A stretch of DNA of 64,000 bases from Physella acuta. Lineage: Eukaryota > Mollusca > Gastropoda > Physidae. Under the pieces are notes generated by a model. It had not been told where the DNA came from, ran no database searches, and saw only the letters and a list, made by a program, of their open reading frames with translations. Both the position numbers and the translations under genes were made by a program. Within the stretch, counting starts at the first letter, position 1. Every line of letters begins with the position of its first letter. Positions 34,030 to 45,885 of the stretch are shown here, piece by piece. The stretch is from positions 172,501-236,500 of the forward strand of contig NW_026732980.1 in the NCBI RefSeq assembly GCF_028476545.1. Reading direction: 5' to 3'.

Positions 34030-34530
34030 GATCTGACATATGAAGCTAAGCTTAGGCCTGGCAAGGCTGGCTCTAAGCCGTCCCTAGTTCTGTGAGGCTA
34101 GATGTAGCTAAGCAGTCTTTAGCTCTGTTGGGTTAGATATTTTTAAAGCTCTCTTTAGCTCTGTATGTCAGCTCGATGCTAAGCCGCCCTTAGCTATGCG
34201 AGGTTAACTCTAGCTAAGCCGTATTTAGCTCTTCGAGGCGTGCTCGAGCTAATCCATCTTTAGCTCTATGAGGTCAGATCTATACTGTCGTCTCTAGCTC
34301 TGTGAGGTTAGATCTATACTGTCGTCTCTAGCTCTGTGAGGTTAGATCTATGCTGTTGTCTTTAGCTCTGTGAGGTTAGATTTATGATGTCGTCTTTAGC
34401 TCTGTAAGGTTAGATCTCTGCTGTCGTCATTAGCTCTCCGAGATTAGATCCATGCTAAGCCACCCTTAGCTCTATGAGGTCAGCTCTATGCTACGTCGTC
34501 TTGAGCTCTGCTAGGTTAGCTAAGCTCCCT
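34030..34530. repeat. Minisatellite, about 36-39-bp unit, about 13 copies, upstream of gene B coding start
   Basis: Unit like TCTTTAGCTCTGTGAGGTTA then GATCTATGCTGTCG. On the gene strand each unit reads TAACCTCACAG then AGCTAAAG, an acceptor-like string. Confidence 0.8.
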
Positions 34531-34569
34531 CACCTTCCTAGCTAGACCGCATCACGTGTTCACAAGACC

Positions 34570-34815
34570 GGGTAGACTTCAGGATGTAATGTGGTCTACA
34601 ACACGAAAATCAAACTCAAAACTTGCGGGTTCGAAACCCACCACGTTCGAGGTAATTTTCCTGAGTCTACTCAGCTACAACGAGTACCTGTCCTAACTTG
34701 AGTAGCGTAAATATGGCTCTGGATTATTAAGCACTGGTTCTTAATCCCATGTGGACACACCGACAGATAAACTCTACTTCACCTGACATACTGATCATCG
34801 GACCCAAGGGTCGTT
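34570..34815 (+). mobile_element. tRNA-derived SINE, plus strand
   Basis: B-box-like GCGGGTTCGAAACCC, body CTGAGTCTACTCAGC, tail AAACTCTACTTCACCTGAC. Upstream of gene B. Confidence 0.65.
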
Positions 34816-35361
34816 ACAGTAAAAAAAATAATTTGATCCTTAACTCAATTTTCTTTTTGCTTATATTGAAAATATTGTTTAGTAAACGTAAAAAAACATA
34901 AACATACCATCTAGCAGCTAATGAAATAATTTCTTAAAAACATTAATATTACAAACGTACATCCGAGAAATAAAAATTGTCGGTTTATTTAGAATTCCGA
35001 TGTAGTTTTTGACTATTTTATTTTTTGGGTTACACCGCCATCTTGAATTCAGCCAAACAGGAAACACTCCCACCCCGTAGACAAATCAAATGTCTTCAGC
35101 GTTATGAGATAGGGTGACACAGATGCACACCAGAGGTTCTAAAATTACGAGATTAAAGTGACCCATATCAGAAATCTAAAAATAACTATTGATATATTCA
35201 GATAAGCAAAATACATTATAATTTATTTAACGTATGCGCATCGTGTTTGTGTAGGTGTACGTCAATGGATGCATTCTTTTATGTGTATGTTTGTGTTATT
35301 ATACAAAGTGTTAAGCTAACGTTATTACATCTTTTATTTAACTCCTGCCATAACACATACA

Positions 35362-35365
<4 letters not shown>

Positions 35366-35438
<73 letters not shown>

Positions 35439-35479
35439 AAGAATAATTATATAACTGTATTTAAACATGCAATTATATG

Positions 35480-35575
<96 letters not shown>

Positions 35576-35580
35576 CATAT
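35366..35580. repeat. Two AT microsatellites
   Basis: (AT)n at 35366-35432 and 35482-35574, upstream of gene B. Confidence 0.95.
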
Positions 35581-36480
35581 GTATATTTAGAACATGTATC
35601 AATGCACCATGTTTAACGTCATGTTGTATTACTAGAACCTCTGTATTATTTTTCCATTGACCATGATTAGAAGTGTTATCTTTTATAAATATTTAACACT
35701 CGTTTTACCTATCTGAACACAGCCGTCCGTGTCTTATGTGAAGCAATGTGTGAGCTCCCCTACACGGTCAAGTGAAGATAACTCTATCGTCCCGCGCTGG
35801 TTATCGCTCTTGATAAAGCGTTCTCGACGCTGTTGAAAGCGCTCGTTTTTGTCTTTTTAGTATCAACGTAGTTTACTTTTCTTTAAAGCGTTCGATCAGT
35901 AGCGTACGCAGGGGGGGAGCAGGGGGAGCGGCCGCTCCCCCTCTGGCCATTTTCAGCAAAGTGGCGCCTTTTTGGAAACTTTTTGAACTCAAAGTTTTAA
36001 ACAATGATATTTGTTACAAAAATATTTTTGGTCGGCACATCTATGTAAATCACAAGATTTCTTTTCATGCAGCAATTAAGCATTATTGTACTAGTCTAGT
36101 AGTGTCTACGTTTACAACACGGATTAACAGCTGCATCAGTTTGCCATTCTAAAAATAACCATTACGATGCATTGCAATGTTTAAAAAACCGCTACGGGTA
36201 GTACCACTTGGCAAGAGGGGTGTTAAGTTTAAGGCAATTGTATAATGTATTTGCTTACATGGACCCCTCTGTAAACAATTTTTTGTCATAATACCACTGC
36301 TACTTATTTAAATCTATTTCTGTAATATATATTTGTGTAATATATATTTGTGTAATATACATTTGTGTAATATATATATATGTTTAGAAAAGTCGTCTAA
36401 AACTGACGCAATGTTCACTCTGAGTTGGTTATCTCCCCCCCCCCCACACACACACACCTCACCACCACAATTGTGTAGAG

Positions 36481-36676
36481 CAGGGGTCTCCAAACTTTTC
36501 AGTCCGAGGGCCGCATTAACTATCAAATTTCAGTTCGGGGGCCAATTTCTTCCAGGCATAGTTTCTCAACCATCACTAACAAACGATTTTTCCTTTGACG
36601 AAAAGATCTCAGCGGGCCGGATGAGACGACTTCGCGGGCCGCATTCGGCCCGCGGGCCGTAGTTTGGAGACCCCTG
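36481..36676. mobile_element. hAT MITE, 196 bp
   Basis: Inverted repeats CAGGGGTCTCCAAACT and AGTTTGGAGACCCCTG with a perfect 8-bp duplication GTGTAGAG (36473-36480, 36677-36684). GC-rich inside with GGGCCGC motifs. Nested in 35897-37722. Confidence 0.9.
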
Positions 36677-37560
36677 GTGTAGAGTGTAGAGCGATTATTA
36701 ATGTCACACCTAGGTATACACTGGGTTGGATAATTGACCTAAAGTGACCGGACAGTGGTGAATGAAGTTGAACCCACACCCCACCCCCAACCCACCCCGA
36801 ACTGATCTGTTAAGTACATGTAGAAAACCGCGTAATGATGTACCAAAGTACCATGCCGCCAGAAAATTAGCTTTTTAAACGTAAAACTCTGTGAAAATTG
36901 TTTTTGCAATTACCAGTAAAAAGGTGTGTGATCAATACAGTGATCTAACCCATACCTGTCACTATGTTTAAAAAAAAACCCAAAGAAGCAGTAGTTACTT
37001 AAAAACACATGATCTGACCTAAAAGACCGATATTTAGTTAAATGTAGGCTGTTATTCCGAGTATTTTTCAATTACATCGAAAAGCGTGGTTTTATACCAA
37101 CTCTGATTTTTAAAAATTTCATTATGCTGTAATACTTTAGCATTTATGATGACGATATATTAAATTATGATTATAGACAAAAATATTTTGTAAACACGAA
37201 TAGTGTTAAATAATTTCATTATATTCTAAATTAATTATTTATTGGTTTAGACATTTATAATTAAATGTGTAGATAAATACATATTATTTATATTAAGAGA
37301 GTGATAATTTCCCCTATTTCACTTGTCTTAAATAATTTCCCAGGAATTATTATGCAAGAAATTTTTTTTTACAAGAATTAAAAAACAGATTGTGTTACGT
37401 ACATTGTTTTGGTTTTAGTAAGTGTATATATATTTTTTTGTTGTTGTTTAGATTGATACAATTTTTGTTTTGTCGGCCTACATTGTGTGTTTTTTCTTAT
37501 TTCTTCAGAGTGCTACTTTCAATTTATTTTACATCATAGCGAAGTAATGACATACAGTAG

Positions 37561-37566
<6 letters not shown>

Positions 37567-37638
<72 letters not shown>
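37567..37638. repeat. AT microsatellite inside the 1.8-kb hAT-like element
   Basis: Pure (AT)n. Confidence 0.95.
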
Positions 37639-37639
<1 letters not shown>

Positions 37640-38029
37640 CACGTATATAGAACGTGTTAAAAATTCGGCGCCTTTTTTGCTCTTTTCGCTCCCCCTACAA
37701 CGAAAACCTGGATACGCCTCTGCGTTCGATAATTGGTTTAAATTTTCTGATACATGCTGATTAATTCTTTAGTTGTAGTCCAATTTATTTTCGCTAAGAT
37801 GTCAAATTTAATTGAAACCCCAACCCTAACTTCTGAGACCAACGCTAAACATTAGATGCCAATACTACTACAATTTGAAAAGGGTCGATTGTCGGACAGA
37901 TGTAATACCAAATAGGCCTACCACAAATCTGTATAGGGATGAATTCCTAGCGAAACCAATTTTAATTACAAAAACAAGAGTGGTAAACCGTCGTAGAATT
38001 TTGGCGTATGTTTCTTACAACACACTAAG

Positions 38030-38200
38030 AATACTCCACCAGCAATGGGAGACTGCGTTGTCTAGATGTAACCCGGAGGTCTAGAGTTCGAGACCCGATT
38101 AGGATGGAGGAAACAAAAGCGTGCTCCATTCTTCATCCGCACCGGATGAGGCTTTTATGTGTGCAATGCTTATGAGATAAAGAAAAAGAGACTTAAAAAA
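38030..38200 (+). mobile_element. SINE-like segment with tRNA-type head and A tail
   Basis: GACTGCGTTGTCTAGATGTA and GAGGTCTAGAGTTCGAGACC resemble A and B boxes. It ends in an A run just before the 2.1-kb duplicate starts. Confidence 0.45.
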
Positions 38201-38644
38201 AAAAAGCTACCCACGGACACCCCCCCCCACGCTCCCCCTCCACACATACTACACTGATCAGTTGCCTACGTCACATTTTGTCAAAGTGACCTTTTTTGTG
38301 GCAACATTCTAAAATGATTGAAAGCAAAGATCTACGTCATTTTTTGTTCTTCGTCTTTTACCAAATCGACCCCATGTGATTTTGTTATCAACAGTTCAAC
38401 GGGTAGATGATAAGCCGATGAGATGTTATCAACACGCATCACAGTCAAATGTTATCAACACACAAAATGAGATAGTGTGTTATGGAGACGTGATTAATCT
38501 ATTTTAAAGTAATTATTGACGTGTCGCGTTTATCGTCAGCTGTTTAAAGGGGGGGCGTCAACATTTATATTGTTGTCGTTCCTTCTATATCAAATTGAAC
38601 CATGTCGGTACAGTCATTATCCTCTAACCCAAGGCAGATGGAAC

Positions 38645-38872
38645 CAGTGTTTCTTCCAGGTTTTTTTCTCCGGCGGAGGGGGGGGGGGCACTTGATATTT
38701 TTTTGGGGGGGGGGGGGGGCACTACATTTTCAGGGGGGGAGGTCTGGCACTGGTAAAAGTATATTTTTTCAATATAAATTCCTTTTCGTGCGGCGGACGA
38801 TAGACTTTCTTCTGGGGTGGGGGGGGGGGGGGGGGGGGGGGGGAGACGAAGAAATGCCTGGAAAAAACTATG
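38645..38872. mobile_element. G-run hAT MITE in duplicate 1
   Basis: CAGTGTTTCTTCCAGG ... CCTGGAAAAAACTATG, flanked by GATGGAAC and GATGGGAC (7 of 8). Includes a G run of more than 20 bases near 38819-38843. Confidence 0.8.
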
Positions 38873-39084
38873 GATGGGACTCAATAGCTATGGACAGCAA
38901 CCCATCTAGGAGTGATACTCCGAAAATCATACAACTGCTGCCTTGTAGATTGTTCTTGGTTGGACAAAGGCTAAGGATGCAAATACTAAAAGAAAAGCAG
39001 GTTGAAATAAGAGAGACAGCAAGTTGACACGTAATACTTAATTGAGTCGGAGGAAATCCAGTCCAACATTATGATTAAAAATAA

Positions 39085-39757
39085 ACCGGGAGTGATCTCC
39101 CCTAAACTTTCTCGAATATTCTTATATAAAACAACAGGGGATGGGAACTCGGTATATAGTTATGATTTTTAATCCATTTTAAATACTTAAACTTTTAAAA
39201 ATAAAATAGAATCTCATAGAAAAAAGTATTGCACACCAAGCAAACGCCGAATAAAGATGTTCATAATGGTGCGCAATATTATTAGTACTTTATAAATTTA
39301 GATGCGATTTTGAGAAATCGGAAATAGCGTAAATTAGTACTTCCCTTCAACGGAAATTACTCAAAATTTGACAGAACAAAGAGAATTAGATTTTTTACTT
39401 ATATGTGAAATTTCATTTATCTATCTGAAATAGTACTCAAGTTATAGGCTTTTGAAAAATTCAAAGTAGAAAAAGTACCACTTCCGGTTATCGGAAATAG
39501 CTCAAAAGTTGATACGGATCTACGATTTTGATAAAATACTTATATATGAAATTTCATCAACCTAGCTGTAACGGTACTCAAGTTATCGTGTTTACACACA
39601 TACAGACACACACACACACACAGACATACGGACAAGATTGCAAAATTATGTTTTTCCGTATCAGTGAGGTGTAAAACGTCGAGATATGCAAAAATCTCGA
39701 TTTTTTTTTTGCACGATTACAAGACTTTCTCTATACTTCGTATATACGAGAAAGTAA
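39085..39757 (+). mobile_element. Family S element, copy 2 (in duplicate 1)
   Basis: Same ends and the same two-halves structure as the copy at 32101-32783, with intact GGGAGTGATCTCCC at the start. It is part of the 2.1-kb duplicate. Confidence 0.75.
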
Positions 39758-40348
39758 AAAAAAGAAGAATAAAACCACTAAAACTTACCGCGTTAAATAT
39801 ATTTGAAACATATTAGTGAAAAAGTAAATTGAAAAGATCTTAAATACATCATATTTTTCGAACTGTTTTTTTTTTAAATATTGAAATTATTAATATCAAA
39901 TTATTTGATATTCATATTTTAAATTCAAAGTTACTGCAAAAATATTGAAATAAAATAAAAAACATCGTCTGTAGATATTTCGTCTATCTTGGTTACATGG
40001 TTGTTACGCAACTACCCCAATCCCAGATAGAAATTTTCATTGTGCTTTTTTTTCCCTCCATGTAAGCCTGAATTTTAAGCCTTGGTGTAAACGAATGGCA
40101 ATTTTAAAAGGGAGATATGCAATTTAAATAATAAAATTAAAACACTAATAGGAATTTATCAACCCACTGAGATTTTTTCGTGGAGGCCAACCCCGATTTC
40201 CCCGAGGCCCACTGTGATTTTTCCCGGTAGACCGGCGGGCCAGCTGCCCCCTGCCTAAGAGTGTGACGTCGTTTATGGCTGACCCATACTAACGCCTGCT
40301 TCCAATCCCTCAAGTTGTCATGTGTGAAAGGAAGTTAACAAAATCAAA

Positions 40349-40401
40349 CTGACCAAAGGGAAATAAGCATGTAAAATACATGCTTATTTCCCTTTGATCA
40401 G
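40349..40401. repeat. 25-bp-arm palindrome with 3-bp loop
   Basis: CTGACCAAAGGGAAATAAGC continued to ATGTA, then AAA, then the reverse complement with one mismatch. Lies right after the end of duplicate 1. Confidence 0.85.
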
Positions 40402-40482
40402 TATCCGACAGTGATAGTCGTTCGTGCTATGCGACTGGTGTTGTGGATATATCTGGTTTTTGATCTTGGGGGGGGGGGGGGG

Positions 40483-40800
40483 GGGTCGTACATAAATGAC
40501 GTCACACTCGTAAGGGGGAGGGAGGGGGTCCGTAATTTTGTTTGACGGTGTGTAATAAGGGGGCGGGTTCAGATGGTGTGACGTCACACTTTTGCATTAT
40601 AAAAAAGCAATGTTAGAAAACGAGTATTAGCCGTTATTTCTCGTTTTAGAAAACGGTTTTAATAAATTGTAATACGAATTGATTAAAATACTCTATTTTG
40701 ACAGAGTTCAGACAATATTTCGGAAAAAATTCAACAGCAATTTCGAGGGGGAGGGGGGGAGGTTGTTGGTTGAGGTGTGACGTCATTTATGGATGATCCC
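40483..40800. mobile_element. TIR MITE, same family as 2759-3170, opposite orientation
   Basis: Left GGGTCGTACATAAATGACG following an 18-base G run; right GACGTCATTTATGGATGATC. The inside matches the other copy in reverse complement (CATTATAAAAAA, GTTAGAAAAC, CTCTATTTTGACAGA). Confidence 0.6.
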
Positions 40801-41159
40801 TGGTGCAAATGGCGACTTACTAAATATAATTATAAAACAGCGAAACAATGATTAATTTGTGCTAGCTATTTACCATTTTGCGAAACAGAAGAAGGGGAAA
40901 GAACCTAAAATCATTTTCCGAAAAGTTAAAAACAAAAAGAACTTTCGATGGTTTATTAGAAAATTACAAAATATATTATACACTGTATCTTATTATTGAA
41001 TGAATAATTAATTCAAATTAATTTTAAATAGAAAGGTTTAGGTTTTTAGGTAGTTAGACTTGGAATATTTTTTGTAATAGACATTTTCTATATATACACA
41101 TTAGAAAAATAATGACTGTAAATAAAATAGTGAACTTTATACATGAAAATTAATGACTC

Positions 41160-41272
41160 GCAGCATGGACTTGAGACCCGTGACCCGCACCAGACCCGTG
41201 ACCCGCACAAGACCCGTGACCCGCACGAGACATGTAACCCACACCAGACACGTGACCCACAACAGACCAAAA
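41160..41272. repeat. 21-bp tandem repeat, about 5 copies
   Basis: ACCCGTGACCCGCACCAG and variants. Confidence 0.75.
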
Positions 41273-41489
41273 CAATTTTTGTTCTTTTAAAACAAGTACA
41301 ACAACATCAACAAATTTGACATACTTCAATGTATAAGAAATAAATAGATATGCTTTTAAAACCCTTTTTAACAGGTCTTCTTTTAAAGGGGTACATTTGC
41401 TGGTGGGGGGTGGGAGGTGTGGTGGCTGTATTTACGAGTCTGACAAAATATGACTAAATCTTTTCTTCTTAGTCGCTGCTTTTCTCTTC

Positions 41490-41841
41490 CTTGTCTCAGT
41501 ATTCTCTTCTCTGGTGTGTTGCTAAAGTAGGCTCGTTAGCTGGGGACAGCCACTCTTCTAGGAGAGACAACTCCAAAATCAAACAACTGCTGCCTTGTAT
41601 ATCGTTCTTGGTTGAACAAAGGCTCTGGAAGCAAATCCAAAATGAAAAGCAGGCTGAAATCGGAGTCAATGGCCTCAATGGCGCATAACCAGTTGACACG
41701 TAATCCTTAATTGTGATGGAAGCATGGTCGAGTCGGCAAAGCTCGTGGTTGATAAATTCGAAAAAAAACCCTCTGGCAGATAAGGCTCGATCCCTTCCAA
41801 CACTAAAAAATTAAGAACGAAGAAGAAGAAGAAGAAGCTTA
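41490..41841 (+). mobile_element. LINE tail with (GAA)n end
   Basis: Encodes DNSKIKQLLPCISFLVEQRL, then [12 protein letters not shown] and stop, then a 3' UTR ending TTAAGAACGAAGAAGAAGA. The same tail (ATTAAGAACGAAGAAG) ends the LINE at 22022-22402. Related segments occur at 30300-30390, 38880-39030 and 55442-55600. Confidence 0.65.
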
Positions 41842-41859
41842 GTTGTGTTTTTCCGTTCT

Positions 41860-42119
41860 GTCACGTTAAGGCTTTCGGACGAGAAGTACCATGTGTCTCC
41901 TCGTCCGTAGTTCATTAGCAATATTTGGTGTGAGCTGATCAGTTTGCGGATGATGTATCCACGCAGATTAGCTTGACCATTAGCTTGAATAACCACCTGC
42001 ATAACTGTAGCTGGTGTTGGTTGGGTCGAGAAAAGATCTGGGCTTTCATCTTCAGGCAGTTTAACATAGAGGGTTGTTGAGTTTGCGGCATCTGAAAAGG
42101 GTTGGGCCCTTGCTTTCAT
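41860..42119 (-). other. Unassigned protein-like ORF (about 86 codons)
   Basis: The minus strand encodes MKARAQPFSDAANSTTLYVK ... LRGYIIRKLISSHQILLMNY then GRGDTWYFSSESLNVTERKN. Composition is protein-like, unlike the repeat frames around it. It lies between a LINE tail and a diverged family S end, so it may belong to a transposon, perhaps a longer relative of family S. It could also be an exon of an unknown gene. I do not recognise it. Confidence 0.3.
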
Positions 42120-42136
42120 TTAGCCACTCGGACGGT

Positions 42137-42285
42137 CCACACACACACACACACATACATACACACGCACAGACATACGGACAAGATTGCAAAACTATGT
42201 TTTTTGACGCAAGCGGCTGTAGAACGTCGAGATTTCCAAAAAAAGACTTTCTCTATAGCCTACTTCGTATATACGAGAAAGTAAA
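42137..42285 (+). mobile_element. Family S element, diverged 3' end fragment
   Basis: Holds the ACACAC tract, ACATACGGACAAGATTGCAA, the AACGTCGAGATTT motif and the CGTATATACGAGAAAGTA end. The rest of the element is absent; the unexplained ORF at 41860-42119 precedes it. Confidence 0.55.
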
Positions 42286-42897
42286 AATTAACAGAGATTA
42301 CCTTTGCATTGTTTGACTGACTGTATTTTTGTATTTTTAACGATTCTATTAAACATTAAAGTAAGTTTTCTCCCCTATTCATCAGTTTTCACAAATGAAA
42401 AGTAACTTCCACAGTTTGATATTGTAAAATTATTTTAATCAATACTAATAGTTTCGCTGTCTGTGTATGTATGTATCTATCTGACAAGAACGCTCTGTCT
42501 GACAAGAACGCTCTAGAGAAAACATAAGGAAATTAAAATCATGCATAGTGAAACGGAAGCGAAATATATGACGTCGTATAGTAGAAAATAATATCAAGCC
42601 GGAGAGTGCACACAGTAATATGACGTCATTGATTCCCGAGTAAACATTGAATAAAAAGGAAATTTTGTCTAATCTAAGTGGTTTGCGTGAAGAGTTTCTT
42701 TCATACAATTCTTCGGGTAGGGGCGAAGCCCCACCCCCGCGTAAGAACGTCTGAGCCCCCCCCTCCCCAACTCAAAAGAAATTTCTTCATCGATACTCTA
42801 TAATAAAATTACCGCCTAATTAATGTGTCTAATCTAAAAAGTGGTTTTCTTGCAATTTCTTTAATGCAATTCTTCGGGTAGTGGCTAAGCGCGACAC

Positions 42898-43262
42898 CAG
42901 TGTTTCTTTCAGACTTTTTCCTCCCCGGAGAGGGGTGGGGGTACTTGAAATTTTCGGTGGCGGGGGTAGAATTTTCGTGGAGGGGGCGGACACTGGAAAA
43001 AGTATATAATTATATTTCGTTGAATGGGACGGTAGACATGTTTTTTAGGGGGGGGTGGGGGGTGTGGGGGGGGGGTGTGGGGGGTGGTTAATTTAGACTT
43101 TTTCCTCCCCGGAGAGGGGTGGGGGTACTTGAAATTTTCGGTGGCGGGGGTAGAATTTTTGGGGAGGGGGCGGACACTGGAAAAAGTATATAATTATATT
43201 TCGTTGAATGGGACGGTAGACATGTTTTTTTTGGGGGTGGGGGTGGGGGGTGTGGGGGTGGT
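42898..43262. mobile_element. G-run hAT MITE, right end missing, inside doubled in tandem
   Basis: Starts CAGTGTTTCTTTCAGAC. A unit of about 180 bp (TTTTTCCTCCCCGGAGAGGG to GGTAGACATG) appears twice, 42915-43045 and 43097-43225. I could not find the right terminal repeat. Confidence 0.65.
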
Positions 43263-45049
43263 TTTAGTTTAGAGAAAAGAGACAGCACTATCAGCCTAGC
43301 GCCCGTTGTATCCTCCCTAAACGGGCCATTTTTCTCGTTCTATGTTTTTGCAGTGTGTTTGCACCAACAAAACAATGACGTAGTATAGTAATAAATATCT
43401 GTAGAACTTTAGATTACCGACTTGTTCGTTCATTACATGGTTTTTATGTTGTGTTCACATGTAAGCCTACGTTAGCTGAATTTAGTAAACAAGTTGTAAA
43501 ATATTTTTTTTGTAACATGCTGACCCACATTAAATCAAAAAGTGTAGTTGGTCTAAACTACGTTTGAATTGTGATGCTTTATAGATGGGGCTTTAGCTTC
43601 AAACTTGTAGCTTTTGACTAGGTTTAATATTATAGTAGAAGTTTTTAATTTATTTTTCACCAAATAAGTTTGTATAGAAAGTTAACTGGGATGAATAAAA
43701 TAATGTCAAACAATTAAACTAGAAGTTTTTAATTTATTTTTCACCAAATAAGTTTGTATAGAAAAATAACTGGGATGAATAAAATAATGTCAAACAATTG
43801 AAGTAGCAGTTTTTAATTTATTTTTCACCAAATAAGTTTGTATAGAAAGTTAACTGCATCATTTTACTGATCAGAACAGAAGCTTAAGTACAAAGCAAGC
43901 ATTAGTCAATGAAACAATAATGAGCAAAATGTTTATACATCTTTATGCTATTAATTTTATGCTATTAGTAGAAATATAATTTATCCAGGTACTAAATTAC
44001 CATTTAAATTTTAATCTCAATTCAATTGACAATAGTATCTGCATTAGTGATGACAATAAATACATCTCAAAAACAAATTTAGGAAAAAAATAATTTTTTT
44101 TTGGGGCAGCTAGTTTTTATATATGGTCTGTGTGAGTTATACACTGCAGCCAATACAGTTTGATTATATGATTGGAGATTATATAGCTCTCAATATAATG
44201 ATTAAGGACATTTAGTAAAAGGTGTAAAAGTGTTTATAAAAAAAGATTGTCTGCTCAGAAGTTTTGATGTAACTGTACCTGTTGACCAGATGCCAGGGTA
44301 ACTGCCGGCCTGATGTCATTGTACTTGTCTAATGGAGGTTGTTTTATCTGTCAACCTGATATTCTGTCTTGTCGCTGTATGTCTGACTGAGCTGCTTGTG
44401 AGTAGTGTAAATGTGTAAAGTTAAGAAAGAGAATTGTGTAACAGTAAGGCCTACATATATTGTAAACATCTAGTAAATGTAAAAAATATGAATAGAACTT
44501 TGTGTTTTATTTTAGTTAGCTTCTGTTATTGTTAATAATGTGTGTAATTGGTTTGAGCATATTATTATTAAGTTCACTTCCTCGTCCCAATGAATGTACA
44601 TTGTCAAATTTATTTAATTTGAAAAGAATAGGCAAATTAACTGTGTTGCCTGAACAAGACCATGCAGGTATAAAAATAAAACCCTGGGTCTCTAAACTCT
44701 AAAGTGATAGCTTACTTCTTCTATCATACATATTTACAATTAACACAAAAAGAAGTAAGCTACATAAAGAAAAATTTGTACACATGCAGCTGACATAATA
44801 GAATGCCATTTCCTTTTACAGTCAGAATACAATTTCTTTTTAGAGTATGTATAATAATTGACAAGGTATACTCTTTGACAAAACAACCTTTTCATAATAC
44901 AAATATTAAAATTAATAAACTATGGCCCACTATTGGATGACCACTAGATAAAGTTATGTGAAGAGAAAAAATTATAACAAGATATTCAATAATAATTTGC
45001 TCTAGAATTAATTACTTATGTTAAAAATGACAATAAATTGTTTTTTTAG
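43263..45049. other. No gene seen except a three-copy repeat
   Basis: AT-rich. Apart from the 83-bp repeat at 43636-43858 I see neither coding pattern nor transposon ends. Confidence 0.4.
43636..43858. repeat. Three tandem copies of a roughly 83-bp unit
   Basis: Each copy has GTTTTTAATTTATTTTTCAC then CAAATAAGTTTGTATAGAAA; the first two go on to TGGGATGAATAAAATAATGT. Confidence 0.85.
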
Positions 45050-45253
45050 TCATGATGAATTTCCTGGCTTGCTGCTAGAATGAATTTTCTTATGAGTATT
45101 TAAATTAGATATTTGACAAAATCTGTTGTGACAAACATGACATTCATGTGGCTTGGCAGTCTGTCTAGATCGAAACGCCCGTGTGAAATTGCAGGCACTT
45201 CTAACTGACAGATACGGTTCGTAGTTGGTACGTGGGTCAAGACATGAAGACAA
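45050..45253 (-). pseudogene. Isolated C2H2 finger, probably the displaced last finger of the zinc-finger gene
   Basis: The minus strand encodes KPHECHVCHNRFCQISNLN and then THKKIH, one complete C2H2 finger, followed by SSSKPGNSS and a stop at 45050-45052. Upstream of the finger the frame continues with no zinc-finger features. It lies about 630 bp below the stop of the zinc-finger gene on the same strand. The gap holds a SINE head and a foldback element, so this finger may be the original C-terminal finger cut off by insertions. It could also be a remnant of a second gene copy. Confidence 0.6.
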
Positions 45254-45454
45254 TGCATTGTGACATTCAATTTGACTTAATTGGTCGCCTAATTAATTTT
45301 TTATGAATGAATTAAAATTTGGACCAAATTAGTAGGCAGTTCTATCCACACACGTCATCACGGCTGTGTTGGGCGTGGAGCAAGGTGGGCTCTACGACAA
45401 AAGCGCGTCATCACATTCAATAGGCGCGCGATGGTTTTTAGACAGGTCAGCAGT

Positions 45455-45488
45455 CTAGTTCTTTACCACTAGACTACGCCATCCGATA
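45455..45488 (-). mobile_element. SINE head remnant
   Basis: AGTTCTTTACCACTAGACTA is the reverse complement of a tRNA-like A-box region (TAGTGGTAAAGAAC). The rest of the element is not recognisable. Confidence 0.35.
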
Positions 45489-45566
45489 ATACTATACTGA
45501 AACTTTAGCTATAAACTTGACAATGGTTTTTAGTCATGTAACCATTATAAATAAAACATGTGAAGT

Positions 45567-45830
45567 ACTGAAAAAAATATTCATAAAAAATAGTTTTAAT
45601 AACAAGCTTTTATGTAATAATGCACTAAAAAGTAGAAAATAAATTATACACTACTATTTAAATAACTATAAAGAAAAGCGTGGGTCTCTTCTCAAATATT
45701 AGTAAAGATATCCAAAGGTACTTAAGTGACCCACGCTTTTCTTTATAGTTATTTAAATAGTAGTGTATAATTTATTTTCTACTTCTTAGTGCATTATTAC
45801 ATAAAAACGTTTTTTTACGAATTTTTTTTT
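45567..45830. repeat. Foldback element, arms of about 80-100 bp, loop about 40 bp
   Basis: The arm near 45608-45689 (ending AAGCGTGGGTC) is repeated in reverse complement at 45729-45806 (starting GACCCACGCTT), nearly perfect over about 80 bp and weaker outside. It lies in the 3' flank of the zinc-finger gene. Its right arm carries a minus-strand AATAAA at 45771-45776, about 110 nt past the stop, so it may supply the poly(A) signal. Probable MITE; class unknown. Confidence 0.7.
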
Positions 45831-45885
45831 AATGTTAAACTAGAATAGTGAGTAAATTGGTTATGACAAACATTACATTCATGAT

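Larger units (their letters stand above)
35897..37722. mobile_element. hAT-like non-autonomous element, 1.8 kb
   Basis: Left end CAGTAGCGTACGCAGG, right end CCTGGATACGCCTCTG (imperfect inverted repeats), perfect 8-bp duplication CGTTCGAT at 35889-35896 and 37723-37730. Both subterminal regions hold GGCGCC...CTCCCCCT. The inside is AT-rich with no transposase. Another hAT MITE (36481-36676) and an AT microsatellite (37567-37635) lie inside. Confidence 0.85.
38205..40340 (+). repeat. 2.1-kb segmental duplicate, copy 1
   Basis: Collinear with 54769-61643 once the later insertions there are removed. It starts at GCTACCCACGGACACC and ends at GAAAGGAAGTTAAC. It contains a LINE-tail segment, a G-run hAT MITE (38645-38872), a ~670-bp small element (39085-39757) and an AT-rich tail ending in a TIR-like sequence, GTGACGTCGTTTATGG. 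Confidence 0.8.

Noticed and set aside
38602-39027. 141-aa plus-strand frame with Gly runs (also at 55363)
   Set aside because: The first part is the G-run MITE. Only the last third is a real fossil, a LINE tail, listed as such.
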